64,000 nucleotides of DNA from Acanthochlamys bracteata (taxonomy: Eukaryota; Streptophyta; Magnoliopsida; Pandanales; Velloziaceae): assembly GCA_019914995.1 (NCBI GenBank), contig CM034134.1, positions 6,394,463 through 6,458,462 of the forward strand. Reading direction: 5' to 3'. The notes under the pieces are model-generated. The model saw nothing but the letters and a program-made list of their open reading frames with translations. It was not told where the DNA came from and did no database searches. Shown in pieces: positions 10,133-21,889 of the stretch (within the stretch, counting starts at the first letter, position 1; every line of letters starts with the position of its first letter). The position numbers and the translations under genes are program-made.

Positions 10133-12888
10133 TTGAGTTGCAAATATGAGCCGGCCGGCGCTGTCCGGTGAACAGTAGTAGGAACAGGCCGACCCGGCAC
10201 GATCCAGTAGGCAAGACGGGCCGAATATGCCGGTCCGTCCCGCTCGGTACTGTTTTGTTGACAAGTCAATATTGACTTTGACCTGATCAACATTGACCTT
10301 TGACCAGGTCAACAAAATAAACACTGTCATGCTGACGTCAGTATGACCGTTGGCTCAGCCAACGGTAACACTACTGTTGGCTGTAATCTGCAACGTTAAT
10401 TTTTTTTTAATTCAACTTTTCACCTATAAATATATTACATTCTCATTCATTTTTCACACAACTTTCTCAATTCTTATTTTCATTCTACTCAAACTCATAC
10501 AAAATTATAAAAATAATTTTTTCTTACTTTATTTCTTAAATTCACATTTTTTCAATTCTCAAAAAATTTTATTTATGATTTCAAATAGATCCAAATTTTT
10601 GTGCCATTAATCTTGATATGGATGACTATAGCATGGACGATCAAATTTTGGAGAAGATAGATGTTGCCCGTATGAAGAAAGGAGATGATATTCCTCCAAT
10701 ACAAAGAAGAAGTTTTCATCAAAGATGTAACGAAATCCTCCAATTTCAAGTGTTGGAAGTAGTTCGGCTTCAGGATCGACGTCGACAACAACAAAATGTT
10801 CAGAAGTCATAACTTCTGAAGTCTGAAACTATTTCACTACCTAATATACAGTGCAAACTGATGATACTAAATCAAAAATAGCGAAATGTAAATTTTGCAA
10901 ATAACTTTTAACTGCTAATCCTAGTGCAGGAACCCAACATTTAATAGCACATGGTAAAAATTGTGCTTTCAAAAAAAAAATTGGAAGGGAACCTTTATAA
11001 ACTCAACTTCAATTCAACACGGATGGTTCCGTAAGTAATTAGTTTTATGATTCTAATGTATCTAGAAAATCTCTTACCCGTATGATTTGTGCTATGTATT
11101 TACCTATTAATTTGTGTGAGTCATCTTTTTATGAAGAACATATTAAAAGATCATATCGTCCATATTTTTAAAAGTTAGTAGAACAACTATTAGAAGCGAT
11201 ATTATTACTTATTACAATAAAATACGCAATATATTAAATTCTAATTAAGTTAATTAAAATTTTCTATTGCGTTAACATCTGATATTTGGAGCGGTAGAGC
11301 TAAACAAGATTATTTAAGTGTTGTTCTATATTATTTAGATTCACAATGGATTATGCAAAAAAGAATTATTAGTCTTAAACTTATTGATTGTACACATGAT
11401 GCTAAAAATATTTCTGAGTGCATTATAAGTGTAGTTAAAAAATAGGGCGTAAGCAACCGCATTGTCTCCATCACCCTAGATAATGCTTTAGTTAATACCA
11501 AAATAATTCGATTTTTTGAGATGGAGCTAAGCTCATACATGGGAGGAATTTTACTACATCAATGTTGTGCTTGTCATATTATCAACGTAATCGTACAATC
11601 AGGTATGCAGTTGGTAAGTGAACAGACTAATGATATTCGCATTGCTATTTCTTGGATTACTAGTCCAAATTAACGTTTAGCTAAATTTAAGAGATATTGC
11701 ATAGCAGAACATCTAAAGCTCCGAAAGTTCAACCTTAATATGCCAGTAAGATAAAATTTTACTTATTTAATGTTAAAAAATACTTTAGATTATAAAAATG
11801 TACTTATAATTTTTTATAATATAAGAATGGGTAACAATATATTTACTGAAACTCATTGAATTATTACTGAAAAACTTGTAAAATCTTTAAAAATTTTTTA
11901 TGATGCTACTGTTTTATTATCTGGTGTTTACTATCTTACTTCTCCATTAATTTTATATTCAATTCTTAATATAGCTACTATGTTACATTCATATGTAACA
12001 GATGAATTAATTAGATCTATAGTTATAATAATGACTAAAAAATTAAAAAAATATTGGTATGATATTTCTCTTTTATATTATTTTGTATTTATGTTAGATC
12101 CTACATTTAAATTTGTGTATTTTTGTAATACTTTTAGATATATTGGTATATATTTAGATATTTCTGATATTCAATTGCAAATAACTAACGCTCGTAACAA
12201 GCTATACGAAATTTATGATTTTTATGAAGTTAGATTTGGTAATTTGCGGAATCAACAACAGCAAGCGACACCGGCACAAACACATCAAAGTAAGAAGAAA
12301 AAACGATCAATTGGTTTTTTATCTCCATCAAGTCTGACTCAAGTTCAACAGCATTTTCAACTTCAAGCAGCATGCAGTTTTCTTCGAACTTGAACAAATA
12401 TTTTGAAGGAGATACGGTCGTTGTAGAAGACGATTAAAACACAGAAAATTTTAATGTTTTGAACTGGTGGAAGACACATTCAATAAGAAATCCAGTACTC
12501 TCTCAACTAACACGTGATATTTTGACTATTCCTATCTCGACGATGTCTTCAGAATCGGCATTTAGTACAGCTGGAAGGATAATTGAAGAACGCAGAACAC
12601 AACTTACTAATGAGTTGGTTGAGGTGCTAACTTGTTTAAAAAACTGGAAACTTGTAGTCAAAAAAATGCAGCATACAATTTAAAATCAAGACATGACTGA
12701 ACAATTTTCAGAATTATTTTTAAATGAAAATATTCCAAGTATAGTTCAAATGTATAATTATATACATATTACAAATTTGTAATTTTTTTTATATTTAATA
12801 ATAATTTTTTTTTTTTATATTTTAAAAATAAATAAATATAACAAAGTAATGGACCGGGCCAGGCCGGCCGCCTGTTTTTACACATCTA
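10133..12888 (+). mobile_element. hAT transposon, Ac-like, degenerate
   Basis: About 2.76 kb. The 5' end TTGAGTTGCAAA and the reverse complement of the 3' end TAGATGTGTAAA form degenerate terminal inverted repeats, each followed inward by a GC-rich GGCCGGCC-type patch (10150-10215 and 12851-12872). That layout is typical of hAT elements with a TAGGGGTGTAAA-like terminus. An imperfect 8-bp duplication flanks it. The interior holds a broken transposase. A cluster of TTGAC cores sits at 10257-10312. The element appears to have inserted into the short-palindrome array that continues at 12897. Confidence 0.8.
10618..12683 (+). pseudogene. hAT transposase pseudogene
   Basis: Pieces in the expected order but in different frames with stops. 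A start MDDYSMDDQILEK lies at 10618. A BED-type zinc finger follows at about 10850-10960 (CKFCK, then H-IAHGKNC). RNase H-fold segments lie through 11270-12200, with blocks such as LDPTFKF and FYEVRFGN. A QQQ-rich linker is at about 12252-12290. The C-terminal hATC dimerisation domain is well preserved in one frame at 12459-12683, with the family hallmark WW-HS-RNPVLSQLTRDIL, the TMSSESAFSTAGRIIEERR block and a LTCLKNW end. No full-length product is possible. Confidence 0.88.
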
Positions 12889-12896
12889 CTGGTCAT
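12889..12896. repeat. 3' target-site duplication of hAT element (CTGGTCAT)
   Basis: Partner of 10125-10132, with two mismatches in the last two bases. The mismatches agree with an old insertion. Confidence 0.65.
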
Positions 12897-13170
12897 TGCT
12901 ATAGGACCACCTTCTCATGGTCGCTGATGTAACGATAGTGACCAAGAAAAGATGATCGCTGATGTCACTTAAGCGACCCAAGTGATGTGGTCGTTGATGT
13001 GAGATCAGCGACACATGTATATACTACTCGCTGATGGATCATCAGCGTCCTCCTTCCGCTGGTCCATGATAGTAAATCAGCGACCCAGCAAGATAGAGTC
13101 GCTCATATCACATGAGCGACCAGCGAACGGATAGTCACTAGTGTCATATCAGTGACTATCTTGCACTGGC
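12897..13170. repeat. Array of short imperfect palindromes
   Basis: Within about 270 bp at least seven 18-26-nt imperfect palindromes follow one another, mostly built on the arms GTCGCTGATGT and ATCAGCGAC. Examples are near 12988-13012, 13029-13050, 13096-13120 (GTCGCTC...GAGCGAC) and 13133-13158 (AGTCACT...AGTGACT). The same motif style occurs at 10075-10120 on the other side of the hAT element, so the array was probably continuous before insertion. Such arrays are known as subterminal repeats of CACTA or Mutator-like elements, but I find no CACTA terminus next to this one. Confidence 0.6.
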
Positions 13171-13397
13171 TGTGGATGGGAGATCATCGAATAGCTTGAC
13201 CCGATTGTTTTTGTTTGAATAGAGGCGATTGTTGTTGTGTGGAGCGTTAGTGACTGATATCTGTTGCTGGTCGCCATAGGCTTCAACAACCTGTCTAGAG
13301 TGATTGAAATATTATCTTGAATGAGATATTTAGCTAGCTTGATAGTTAATGATACCATGATAGTGGAATGGATGCTACATTTATCTTAACCAAATAT

Positions 13398-14517
13398 ATT
13401 TGGTTGTTGCATATACTTATCTTTGTTAGCCCTATGATGATTTTTGAGGGAATGTTGGCTATCCTTATTGGTCTGTTTTTTTAGTCATTGTGGGGTGTTG
13501 TCCATGCTATTCTTGCTGCCCTATTATGATTTTTGAAGGAATTTTTGCCGTTTACAATACTCAAATCAGATGCTATCCTTGCTAGCCTATTTTATGAGTT
13601 ATTGTGGTGATGTTGCCTATGATCAACCTTGCTATCCTATGATGATTTTTGAGAATTTTTGCCTTCTACTGAGATGCTATCCTTCATTGCCTATTTTTTG
13701 ATTTATTGTGGTAGTGTTGCCTATGTTACCCTTGATACCCTATGATGATTTTTTAGGGTGTTTTTGTCTTATACTGAGATGCTTTCCTTACTGGCCTATT
13801 TTTTAGTTATTGTGGTAATGTTGCCTATATTATCCTTTCTGCCCTATGATTTTTTTGAGGGATTTTTACCTTGTACTGAAATGTTATCTTTGCAGGCCTG
13901 TTTTTTGAGTTATTGTGTTGGTGCTGCCTATGCTTAGCCTTGCTATCATATGATAATTTTTGAAGGATTTTTTTCTTATACAATATTCAAATTAGATGCT
14001 ATATTTGTTGGCCTATCTTTTGAGTTATTGTGCTGATATTGCCTATGATCAGTCTTACTGTCCTATGATAATCTTTTAGAGTTTTGTCCTTATACTGAGA
14101 TGCTATCCTTCCTTACCTGTTTTTTGATTCATTGTGGTAGTGTTGCCTATGCTACCCTTGTTGTCTTATGATGACTTTTGAGGATTTTTTTGTCTTATAC
14201 TGAGATGCTTTCTTTGCTGGCCTATATTTTTAGTTATTGTGGTAATGTTGCCTATATTATCCTTTCTGCCATATGATGTTTTTTTAGGAATTTTTATCTT
14301 GTACTGAAATGTTATCCTTGTTGGCCTATTTTTTGAGTTATTGTGTTGATGCTGCTATGCTCAGTCTTGCTGCCCTATGATGATTTTTGAGGAATTTTTT
14401 GCCTTATACAATACTCAAATGAGATATTTTCTTATTGGCATATTTTTTGAGTTATTGTGGTAGTGTTGCCTATACTATCCTTGCTATCCTATGCTATTTT
14501 TTGAGAGATTTTTTTTT
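13398..14517. repeat. ~106-bp minisatellite with ~426-bp higher-order period
   Basis: Ten to eleven diverged tandem units. The core order is GATGCTATCCTT, a GGCCTATTTTTTGAGTTATTGTGGT-like block, GTTGCCTATG, then CCCTATGATGATTTTTGAGG and CTTATACTGA. Single units recur every ~106 bp. Variant-specific features recur every four units: CAATACTCAAAT-like at 13555, 13981 and 14409; CCTATGATCA near 13616 and 14041; CCTATATTATCCTTTCTGCC near 13824 and 14250. Four units therefore form a higher-order repeat of about 426 bp. It abuts the Harbinger-like ORF1 relic. Confidence 0.85.
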
Positions 14518-14523
14518 CATATG

Positions 14524-15460
14524 TTTAGATGGAATTTTCGAAATCATGTCGATCAAGAAAGGTGAACCCAATTAGGTAGACATATGCTGTCCATTTTAGG
14601 TTTCTTGAATTTTGTGAACAAGAGATATATAAGGGGAATAGGAACCCATATGCAAGGTTGGAAAAAATATCAAAACATCATTAGAAGAATTTTATGTCTA
14701 GGACGTTGAGCGAAAACAATTAAAAAATTATTGAGATGGTATAAAGAGTGATTACGACAATTATAAATCGTTAGTTTGTGAAGAGTCTGGTTTGGAATAG
14801 GATTATACTCGTAACACAATCGCTGTAGATGAGGAGTGGTGGGAAGAAAAAGTTCAAATATTTTTATTTATAGTATAGATTGATTATTATTATTAAATTT
14901 ATTTTTTGAAATAATGAATTCTTTCTTTCTTTAGGCATACCTTAAGTTCAAAAAATTTAAAGAAAAAGATTTATATATATACTGCGAATGGTACTCGGTG
15001 TTATTTGATGACCTTGTTGCCGATAGTTCGCGAGATTGGGCACCATTACAAGTCCAATAGGAGACTGCACTTTCAAACCCATTGGATTTAGAAGACAGCG
15101 GAGATAGCGATGACGGTTGAGCCAATGAAGAACCTTAAGCTGCATTTCAGGTTCATTCTCTTATGGTTATTGATAATGATCTCTTTTCACAGTCTTTTTC
15201 TGTACCTCAAAATCTTCTAAGATTAGGAAGTAGTGATAGAAAGCAAAAGAACTCTTGATCCTCTAGAAAGGAGCATATCGGTGAGATGACAGAGATAATG
15301 CGTCAAATACACAGAATGACGTTATCGATACTCTCCATCCGTCAATGTTTGTCGATATTGGACACTATTCCGGAGATAGAGGTCGGTAGCTCCTAGCCTA
15401 TTATGCAGCATGTATATTGACTAAGAAAGAAAATAGTGAAGTCTTTATAGTTATTCTAAT
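14524..15460 (+). pseudogene. Harbinger ORF1 relic (Myb/SANT-like DNA-binding protein)
   Basis: Broken frames align with the intact gene at 22369-23399. FLEFCEQEI-KGNRN at about 14606-14645 corresponds to FVELCEQEINKGNRP. The EEWWEEKVQ equivalent is at about 14833-14860, where the intact gene has DDEWWESKIE. After an intron-like gap, a KFK-KDL-Y and DWAPLQVQ equivalent follows at about 14946-15057, and an EIEVGSS equivalent at about 15378-15396. Both copies have an ATG directly after a TTTAG acceptor, so the intron position is conserved. It has many stops and is not translatable. Confidence 0.75.
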
Positions 15461-16049
15461 GCTGCAGCTCGTTATAATTGGTTGAATTTGTACTATAATT
15501 ATTTTGCACTGGACAAATCCTAAAGTAGTTATTGTATATTGTAATTTGAACATTATGAAATATTACTGTGCTAGTATTATGAAGTTAGTATATTGTAAAC
15601 ATTATTGAAATATTATTGTAGTTGTAAAATAATATTATTGTATGATGAGGTAGTATGATGTCGGTAAAATAGTATTATTGTGAACATTATGCAATATTAT
15701 TATGGTGGTGGTATGATGTTCATAAGATAATATTATTATAAATATTTTTAGAGTAATTTTGTGGTGGGCATATGATATTGATATGTTGTTACTGTGATCT
15801 AATTGAACAGTTTACAATGTTGTTTTGATAGTAGTATAATATTGGTATGTTATGTCATGGTGGTAGTATGTAATATGATCAAAGTTGTATTATTAGCAAA
15901 AATTTTTATATCAATTATAATATTATTGTTTTTTAAAATTGTGAGTTTATACGTATTTTATTAGTTGATATTGACAGCTTAAAATTAATTTCTACATTTG
16001 TAGTCAAATTGATCCGTGGGCTTGTAGTGATAGTGAAAAAAATGATAAT

Positions 16050-17312
16050 GAAGAAGAATAGACAGACTTATGTGAACTAGCAAATTATGCAACAATTCAG
16101 TACTACGATCGACATCTATGCAAACGTTCGTGTCGTACATCTATACGCACAGGTAGTATCTTCATAAATGAGATATTGGAAGGAAACGAAGTTCGTTTCT
16201 ATCAAAATTTTTGATTGAAGATATATATTTTTTTACAACTATGTGATGAGTTGACAAGATTGTACGACTTAAATGCAACACATGAAATGTCTGTTCATGA
16301 AAAAGTTGCTATCTTTCTCATAACATGTGCGCATGGTCTAGAAAATAGAGTAAATTAGAAATTATTTAATCAATGGGGTGAGACGATTCATCGACATTTT
16401 CATATAGTGCTTGAGTCTATGCTAAAATTAGTTGCAAATATTATAATGCCAAATGATAGATATAATGAGGGAGAGGCATTTCATAAACCACAGAACGCAC
16501 GTTATCTTGTATGGTTTAAAATAAGTGATCAAATCAAATTTCGACACTTCGATTATTATATTAAATAAGTTGAATTTTTTATTTTGATATCAAAGTTGAA
16601 TAAAAGATTGTATTGGAACTATTGATAGGACACATATCAAAGCAACTATACGGCAAGAAGATGTAACACCTTACATTGCACATAAAGAATATGTTTTTCT
16701 AAATATTTTGCCGGTATATCATTTTAATATGTGTTTTACATTGACATGGGCTGGATGGAAAGGTCAGCTCACAATTCACGTATACTGAACGAAGTATTAC
16801 GCAGGTCTGAACTGAAATTTTTTCATTCTCACGGAGATAAATATTATTTGGTGGATGCAAGATAGAAACATGCCTATAGATATATGGGTCCTTATAAAGG
16901 CCAGGAAGTAAGATATCATTTGGAAAACTTTCGTCGTGCCAATACACCATAAATACGGGCACCTAGATGTAGGATAGAAAAGTTCAACTTTCTACATTTT
17001 TCATACAGAACTATCATTGAACGTACATTTGGTGTATGGAATGAGCACTTTGCAATTTTAAAAAATATACCGCCATACTCAATAGAGGTACAACGTAATA
17101 TTATTATTGCGACAATGACGATACACAACCATATTAGGATTAAATGAGCATATGAAGCAGTTACAAATGATGAGCATGAAACTTATCTACCATCAGCATT
17201 TGAAGCATCTTCCAGTACATCAAACATTCAACCCGAGGATGAATTCGATCAGAATAATAGGTGGGCTGCATGTCGTGATGTAATTGCAATTAAAATATAT
17301 AGACATTTATGA
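16050..17312 (+). pseudogene. PIF/Harbinger DDE transposase relic
   Basis: Conserved pieces in broken frames: an acidic start, then LCDELTRLYDL at about 16240-16275 and the MSVHEKVAIFLITCAHGLENR block at 16289-16350 (typical reading MSVHEQLAMFL). IGTIDRTHIKA is at about 16614-16645, equivalent to GAIDGTHI with the first catalytic Asp. The second-Asp and third-acid regions are at about 16730-17100, with an RTIIERTFGVW equivalent near 17009-17040. The family ends like this in a nuclear-localised DDE_Tnp_4 nuclease; here stops and frameshifts make it dead. Confidence 0.8.
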
Positions 17313-17319
17313 ATATTAT

Positions 17320-18008
17320 GTTTTTGTCTGTTATTATGATTGTACTTTATTTTGCTACAATATGTATGACCGTATAATATATATATTAAGATTTGCTTGA
17401 TATTGTTAACAATTGATTGTATTAGTTGTTCAATATTATTTAATACTTTTACTCTATAAATTAAAATCTATAATTTATATAGATTTAAATACATATCCAA
17501 ATTATTACTAATTTACAGTAATAATTTTAAATTTACAAAATAATATAGAAAACTTGTAATAATTATTTAAATTTATATTTCAAATTTAATATTATAATAA
17601 TAATTATATAATAAATATTATTCAAATTTAGTTATTTATTGATATCAATATTATAATTTATTAATAAATTTATAAATATTGATATAAGTAATTATTTATA
17701 TAATTTTTACATAATAAAATTATTAAATTAAAAGAAATAAATATATGTAAAAAAGAATTAAAATTTTTATAATATATCAATTATTATATATTTATAGGCA
17801 TTTCAGTTATTATATATTTCATACAGAAATAAGCATAAGCTTAGCCAAACACTTCGTTATGCTTTTAGTATTAAAAAGCATGACATAGTCAAAATTTATC
17901 CAAATACTTTTCTGCATAAAATTACTGTTATAGCAAAAATCTGCAGCTGTTTATAATACTTTAAAGCAGCTTTATTTTAGAAGTACAAAAATTTTAGCAC
18001 ATCTAAAT
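17320..18008. other. AT-rich 3' region of the Harbinger-type element
   Basis: About 690 bp almost entirely of A/T with no coding potential. The last 200 bp (AAGCTTAGCCAAACACTT near 17838, GCAGCTTTATTTTAGAAGT near 17965) look like an element terminal region. No host gene seen. Confidence 0.45.
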
Positions 18009-18096
18009 GGAGCCTAAGAAATTATTGTCCTTACATTTATTTGATTGCATAAACGGAGCCAAAGAAATTATTGTCCTTACATTTATTTGATTGCAG
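18009..18096. repeat. 46-bp tandem duplication
   Basis: Two near-identical copies, 18009-18054 and 18055-18096, both starting GGAGCC-AAGAAATTATTG. The first GGAGCC is the proposed transposon end, so the duplication starts exactly at that junction. The unit includes host-side sequence, so it may have arisen during element insertion or excision repair. Confidence 0.8.
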
Positions 18097-18439
18097 ATCT
18101 TTGAAAATTTCATTATACATTAAAATTATGCTAACATGTACGACCCTAATTATTAGGAATGTTTTGTATATTTTCGCTACTTTCTCTAATAAAATTTTAT
18201 TATATATTAAATTGTGCTATTATGATTATAAAAATAATTTGTATATTCTTATTAACTTTATCGAGTGGATTTCTATTATAATTAAAACTATGCGGCCTTA
18301 TATATATTTTTTCAAAATTTATATATATATTTTTATCTGTTTGATGTTAAGTTTTTATTTGGATATGTAGACCGGCATATAGTATTTTTCTAGTAGTATT
18401 AGATTGAAATTTTTGAAGGATGCATTCAAAGTCCCATTT

Positions 18440-19238
18440 GTTGTCAAACTAGACCGAACCGTTTGGGTCGACTCAGAAATCGTTGATCTGGACGGTAAAC
18501 CGGTCTGACTTTGTAAAAAAATCGTCTATGCAATTGACCCATTTTGACCCGCTTGACCTGCTTTAACTCAGTCGATCCACCTGTCCAGATCAAACTGGAT
18601 TAAATAAAATTTTAAAAATATTAATTAAAAAAATTAAATTAATAATATATTTAATATAAAAATAATATTAATAGTTCTATGTTAAAAAGTAATATATAGT
18701 TTAGATTTTGTATTTGGATGTGATAATGCAAAAATCTAATTAATTATATCTTATTTGTAAATATCAATTATTAGTAATTTTGAAAAGTTTATATTGTAAA
18801 ATATTCAGACTCAAATATGTATACATAAGAAAGTTAGTTATATCTCTTTTGTGATTTATCTATTTATGATTTTATTTTCTTCTAATCTCCTAATTTATTT
18901 AAATATTTTTTATTGTAAATTTTCGTTGTTATTATTATTATTGGCAGTAGTAATGCTATGGTGGCAATATTTTAATTTTTACTATAATTATTATTACTGT
19001 TATTGTTGATAGTAATGCTATAGTAAAAATACTCTAATTTTTTGTTGTGATTACTGCTACAATTATTATTACTAGTGCCATAATAATAGTAAGTTTTTCA
19101 CTATAATAATAATTATTATTAATTAAAAATACTTTAATATTATTTATCCGACGGTTCAATCGGTTGATTTGATGGGTCAATCCGAAAATTATAATTTGGA
19201 CAATTTTTCAATTTGATGTTCGGTCCGGTTCTAACAAA
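18440..19238. mobile_element. Small non-coding TIR element (MITE-like)
   Basis: The left end near 18440 (TTGTCAAACTAGACCGAAC) and the reverse complement of the right end near 19238 (TTGTTAGAACCGGACCGAAC) are inverted repeats of about 20 bp. Both continue with related CCGGTT/GGTTCAATCGG-type sequence. The interior has no coding capacity and is A/T-rich with ATT/TAT simple repeats. The superfamily was not assigned because no target duplication could be fixed. Confidence 0.5.
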
Positions 19239-19349
19239 TATGTAAAATCCCGCTACCAAATTGAATGAAAATTCGTTTGAAATGTTAGAAAGAGTTAAAC
19301 GGAGACTATTTTGGTAATTTAACATTTAAGGAAAGTTTAGAGAACTTTA

Positions 19350-19722
19350 ATTGAGGGTTGGAAACAGAAGGCAAGATGACAGGAGGGTCGTTTCATAAGA
19401 AAACCCAATTTTCTTGTTGCTTCCTTTCTGGAACCTGCGCTGCCGGTGCTGCTTCTCCAATGGCGAACCGCCCTCTCCGACCACGGTACCTTTCCTATCA
19501 ATTCTTCAATCAACTACAATCAATCCAGTTTCTTTATCTTCTTTTCAATTGATTTCATTTATTTCATTTTTTCTCGATAGGTTGTTGATAGTGGAGATTG
19601 ATTAGGTTTTCTTTTCTGTTGTTCTTGATTTCATCTGCTGAGAAGGGCTTACATCACGGCCGGCGTTGGATTGACTAAGTAAACATCACCGGCCTTGGCA
19701 GCTAAATCAGGCGTCTCAGAGG
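19350..19722 (+). promoter_or_regulatory. Possible 5' non-coding exons of the Myb/SANT-like gene
   Basis: A GC-richer stretch with good plant donors: CCGACCACG followed by GTACCT near 19484, and CAGAGGA followed by GTGAGTAAAC near 19721. The coding exon at 22369 starts directly after a TTTTATTTTAG acceptor, so at least one upstream exon is expected and these are the best candidates. A short frame at 19358 (METEGKMTGG) runs through here but matches nothing. This is inference from splice-site shape only. Confidence 0.35.
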
Positions 19723-20171
19723 AGTGAGTAAACCTTTTTTCAACTAATCGAAAACAATGATTTAGAAATTAACGAATTCGATTGTGTGAATTGCTCTACA
19801 TAGAGATTCGCTAGGATGAGTGATTTTGTCGGGTGTTAGAAGTAGTTGTTTGTTCGCTATGTTGGTTGGAAATAGGCTAATGCTGCACAAGTTTTGTTAT
19901 GGTTAATTGTTCTTTAGCTCTTTATCTATACATGTGTTGTTGTTATTGTTGGAGTTTGAAGTTGTTGCTTGTTTTGCTATATTGATTGGAAATACACTAA
20001 CCTTGCTCAAGTTTACTTATTGTTTAGTTCTTTATTTTTACATGTTCTGTCAAAACACTTCTACTTACCTTAAATCAGTTTTCTCTTCCTTCTTGGTTTG
20101 CTTAACTTATGTCTAGTAAATTGGAGGCACAGTGAATTTCCTGAAAGGAGCATTATTAGGATATGTGCAAA

Positions 20172-20926
20172 GTTGTCAGGATCGGGAGTTTATGTAGGAT
20201 CGTTTCGATTGTGTATGAAAGTAAAATCAAAATTTTAAGTAAAATCGTAAGATCTTACTTATCAATAATTTTTTTATAAAATTATTTAATGCTTTTAAAT
20301 ATTTAGATAGTACTTATTAAAATTGCTGAACATTAAAAATATAATTTTTTTTATATTTTATCTTAATATAATAAATTAATAATTTTCATATTTGTGGTTC
20401 AGATAAACTATATCTTTAATAATTTTTTATATTCATTTAGCTTATTATCACAATATCTTTACTGATTATGTCATTATTTTATAAATATACACTTATATAG
20501 TTATATCATATTTTAAAAATCTAATTTTATGTAATTAATTAATTAAGCGTCAAGCAATCGTTTTTATCGTCTTAAAATAAAGAGAAAAAACATAATTTAA
20601 AATACCACCATATAGAAAATATTTTGCTCCCACAAGAAATCCCTGACAAAATTAAACCAAACACAACTGCACCCGCTATAAACGAATGATTGATCTTCTT
20701 TAGCTATTCCAACTTCGCTCAAAATTTTCGAGATTATGAAAATTTCTTATAAGCTAAAATCGTAAGATTGTAAGTAAAACTGGAATTTTAAAAATTTAGG
20801 ATTAAAATCAGAATTTTACAGATTAGAATTAAGATCGAGATCTTGCATCAAGTAGAATCGTTTTGTTGATGTAATATCGTAAAATCGTAAGATTTTAAAA
20901 TTTAAATCGAGATTTTAACAACCATG
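20172..20926. mobile_element. TIR element rich in ATCGTAAGATTTTA motifs
   Basis: The left end (GTTGTCAGGATCGGGAGTTTA at 20173) and the reverse complement of the right end (GTTGTTAAAATCTCGATTTA) are related inverted repeats. Just inside each lie repeated TAAAATCGTAAGAT motifs (about 20238, 20755, 20878). About 750 bp with no coding frame, MITE-like or an internally deleted Mutator-like element. No clear target duplication. Confidence 0.55.
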
Positions 20927-21889
20927 AATATATGGGACTTATTTTGTTTCGTGATGTTTGCATCATTCGGATATAGGGAAATGAGTTTACTTCTTTCTGT
21001 ATTTAGAAAAGTTATTTACACCTCTTACTCTTTCTAATTATTAAAGAAAAAATTGTTTTCTTTCCTACAGTTTCTATTGAAAGGGAAAAGTTCTGTAGGA
21101 AGATTAGGCGGTTTACGAACATTATCGCTATTATATTTTGGTGTTCATGTAACCACTTTTCATCTAAGTATAATGGTTTTACGATAAAGAGAAGATGTGT
21201 TATAAAAGTGAGACAACATCTATATGTTGGCTTCTTATGGTCTTTGGTCTTAGTATAAAATTACTTGTTAAAAGGAAATAGAGAAAAAAATATTTTGGCC
21301 ATCAATTTCTTGGAATACTTGATATGATAAAAATTTGCATCCAAATTGCTGCAACAATATGCTGCTATGTTTGCTTGTTGAACCTATTGAAACACTTGGA
21401 ATATAAACATGAATAAAAGCTCCAAAAATGAAGAAGAATCCGATAGTTGTATCCTTGCAAATTGGAATGGTGATTCTTGCAGGATATATCCTTCATAGTG
21501 GTTGTATTTTTCAAAAGCTGATGAATGTAGTAACTAGCCTATAAGCAGTAGCATGTCCCTTGTATGGCTTTTACTTCTACTTGTCTCTATGGATCTACTT
21601 ATAGCATCTTTTTTCTTAATTTAATCAAGATGTCGTGGTAGACACATACACAGTTTGTGTATTTATACAAGTTGCATTGAACAATGTTTCTTGACGCCTC
21701 TCCAGTAGTTTGTGTTGTAGGCCGGCTTGTGAATATTGTGAATCCATGGTGCATGTTGCTGTAATTAATTTTGTCTCTTCACCATAAATCTAGAATATGG
21801 TCAAGATGATGTAACTCGCACAGTATTTCATCCGATGAGGTCATATTATTTTTTCTCTCTCCCTAACCCTATATATGGTTGCTTAATTA

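Larger units (their letters stand above)
14520..18014 (+). mobile_element. PIF/Harbinger-type element, degenerate
   Basis: It contains an ORF1-like Myb/SANT gene relic followed by a DDE transposase relic in the same orientation, the usual two-gene layout of plant PIF/Harbinger elements. The 3' end is taken at an ATGGAGCC terminus at 18014 followed by TAA, a TWA-type target site; the preceding ~200 bp look like the terminal region of such elements. The 5' terminus was not found, and it may lie on either side of the 13398-14517 minisatellite. Boundaries are therefore provisional. Confidence 0.6.

Noticed and set aside
12897..13170. CRISPR-like array
   Set aside because: Units are imperfect palindromes without regular spacers, in plant nuclear DNA with no cas genes.
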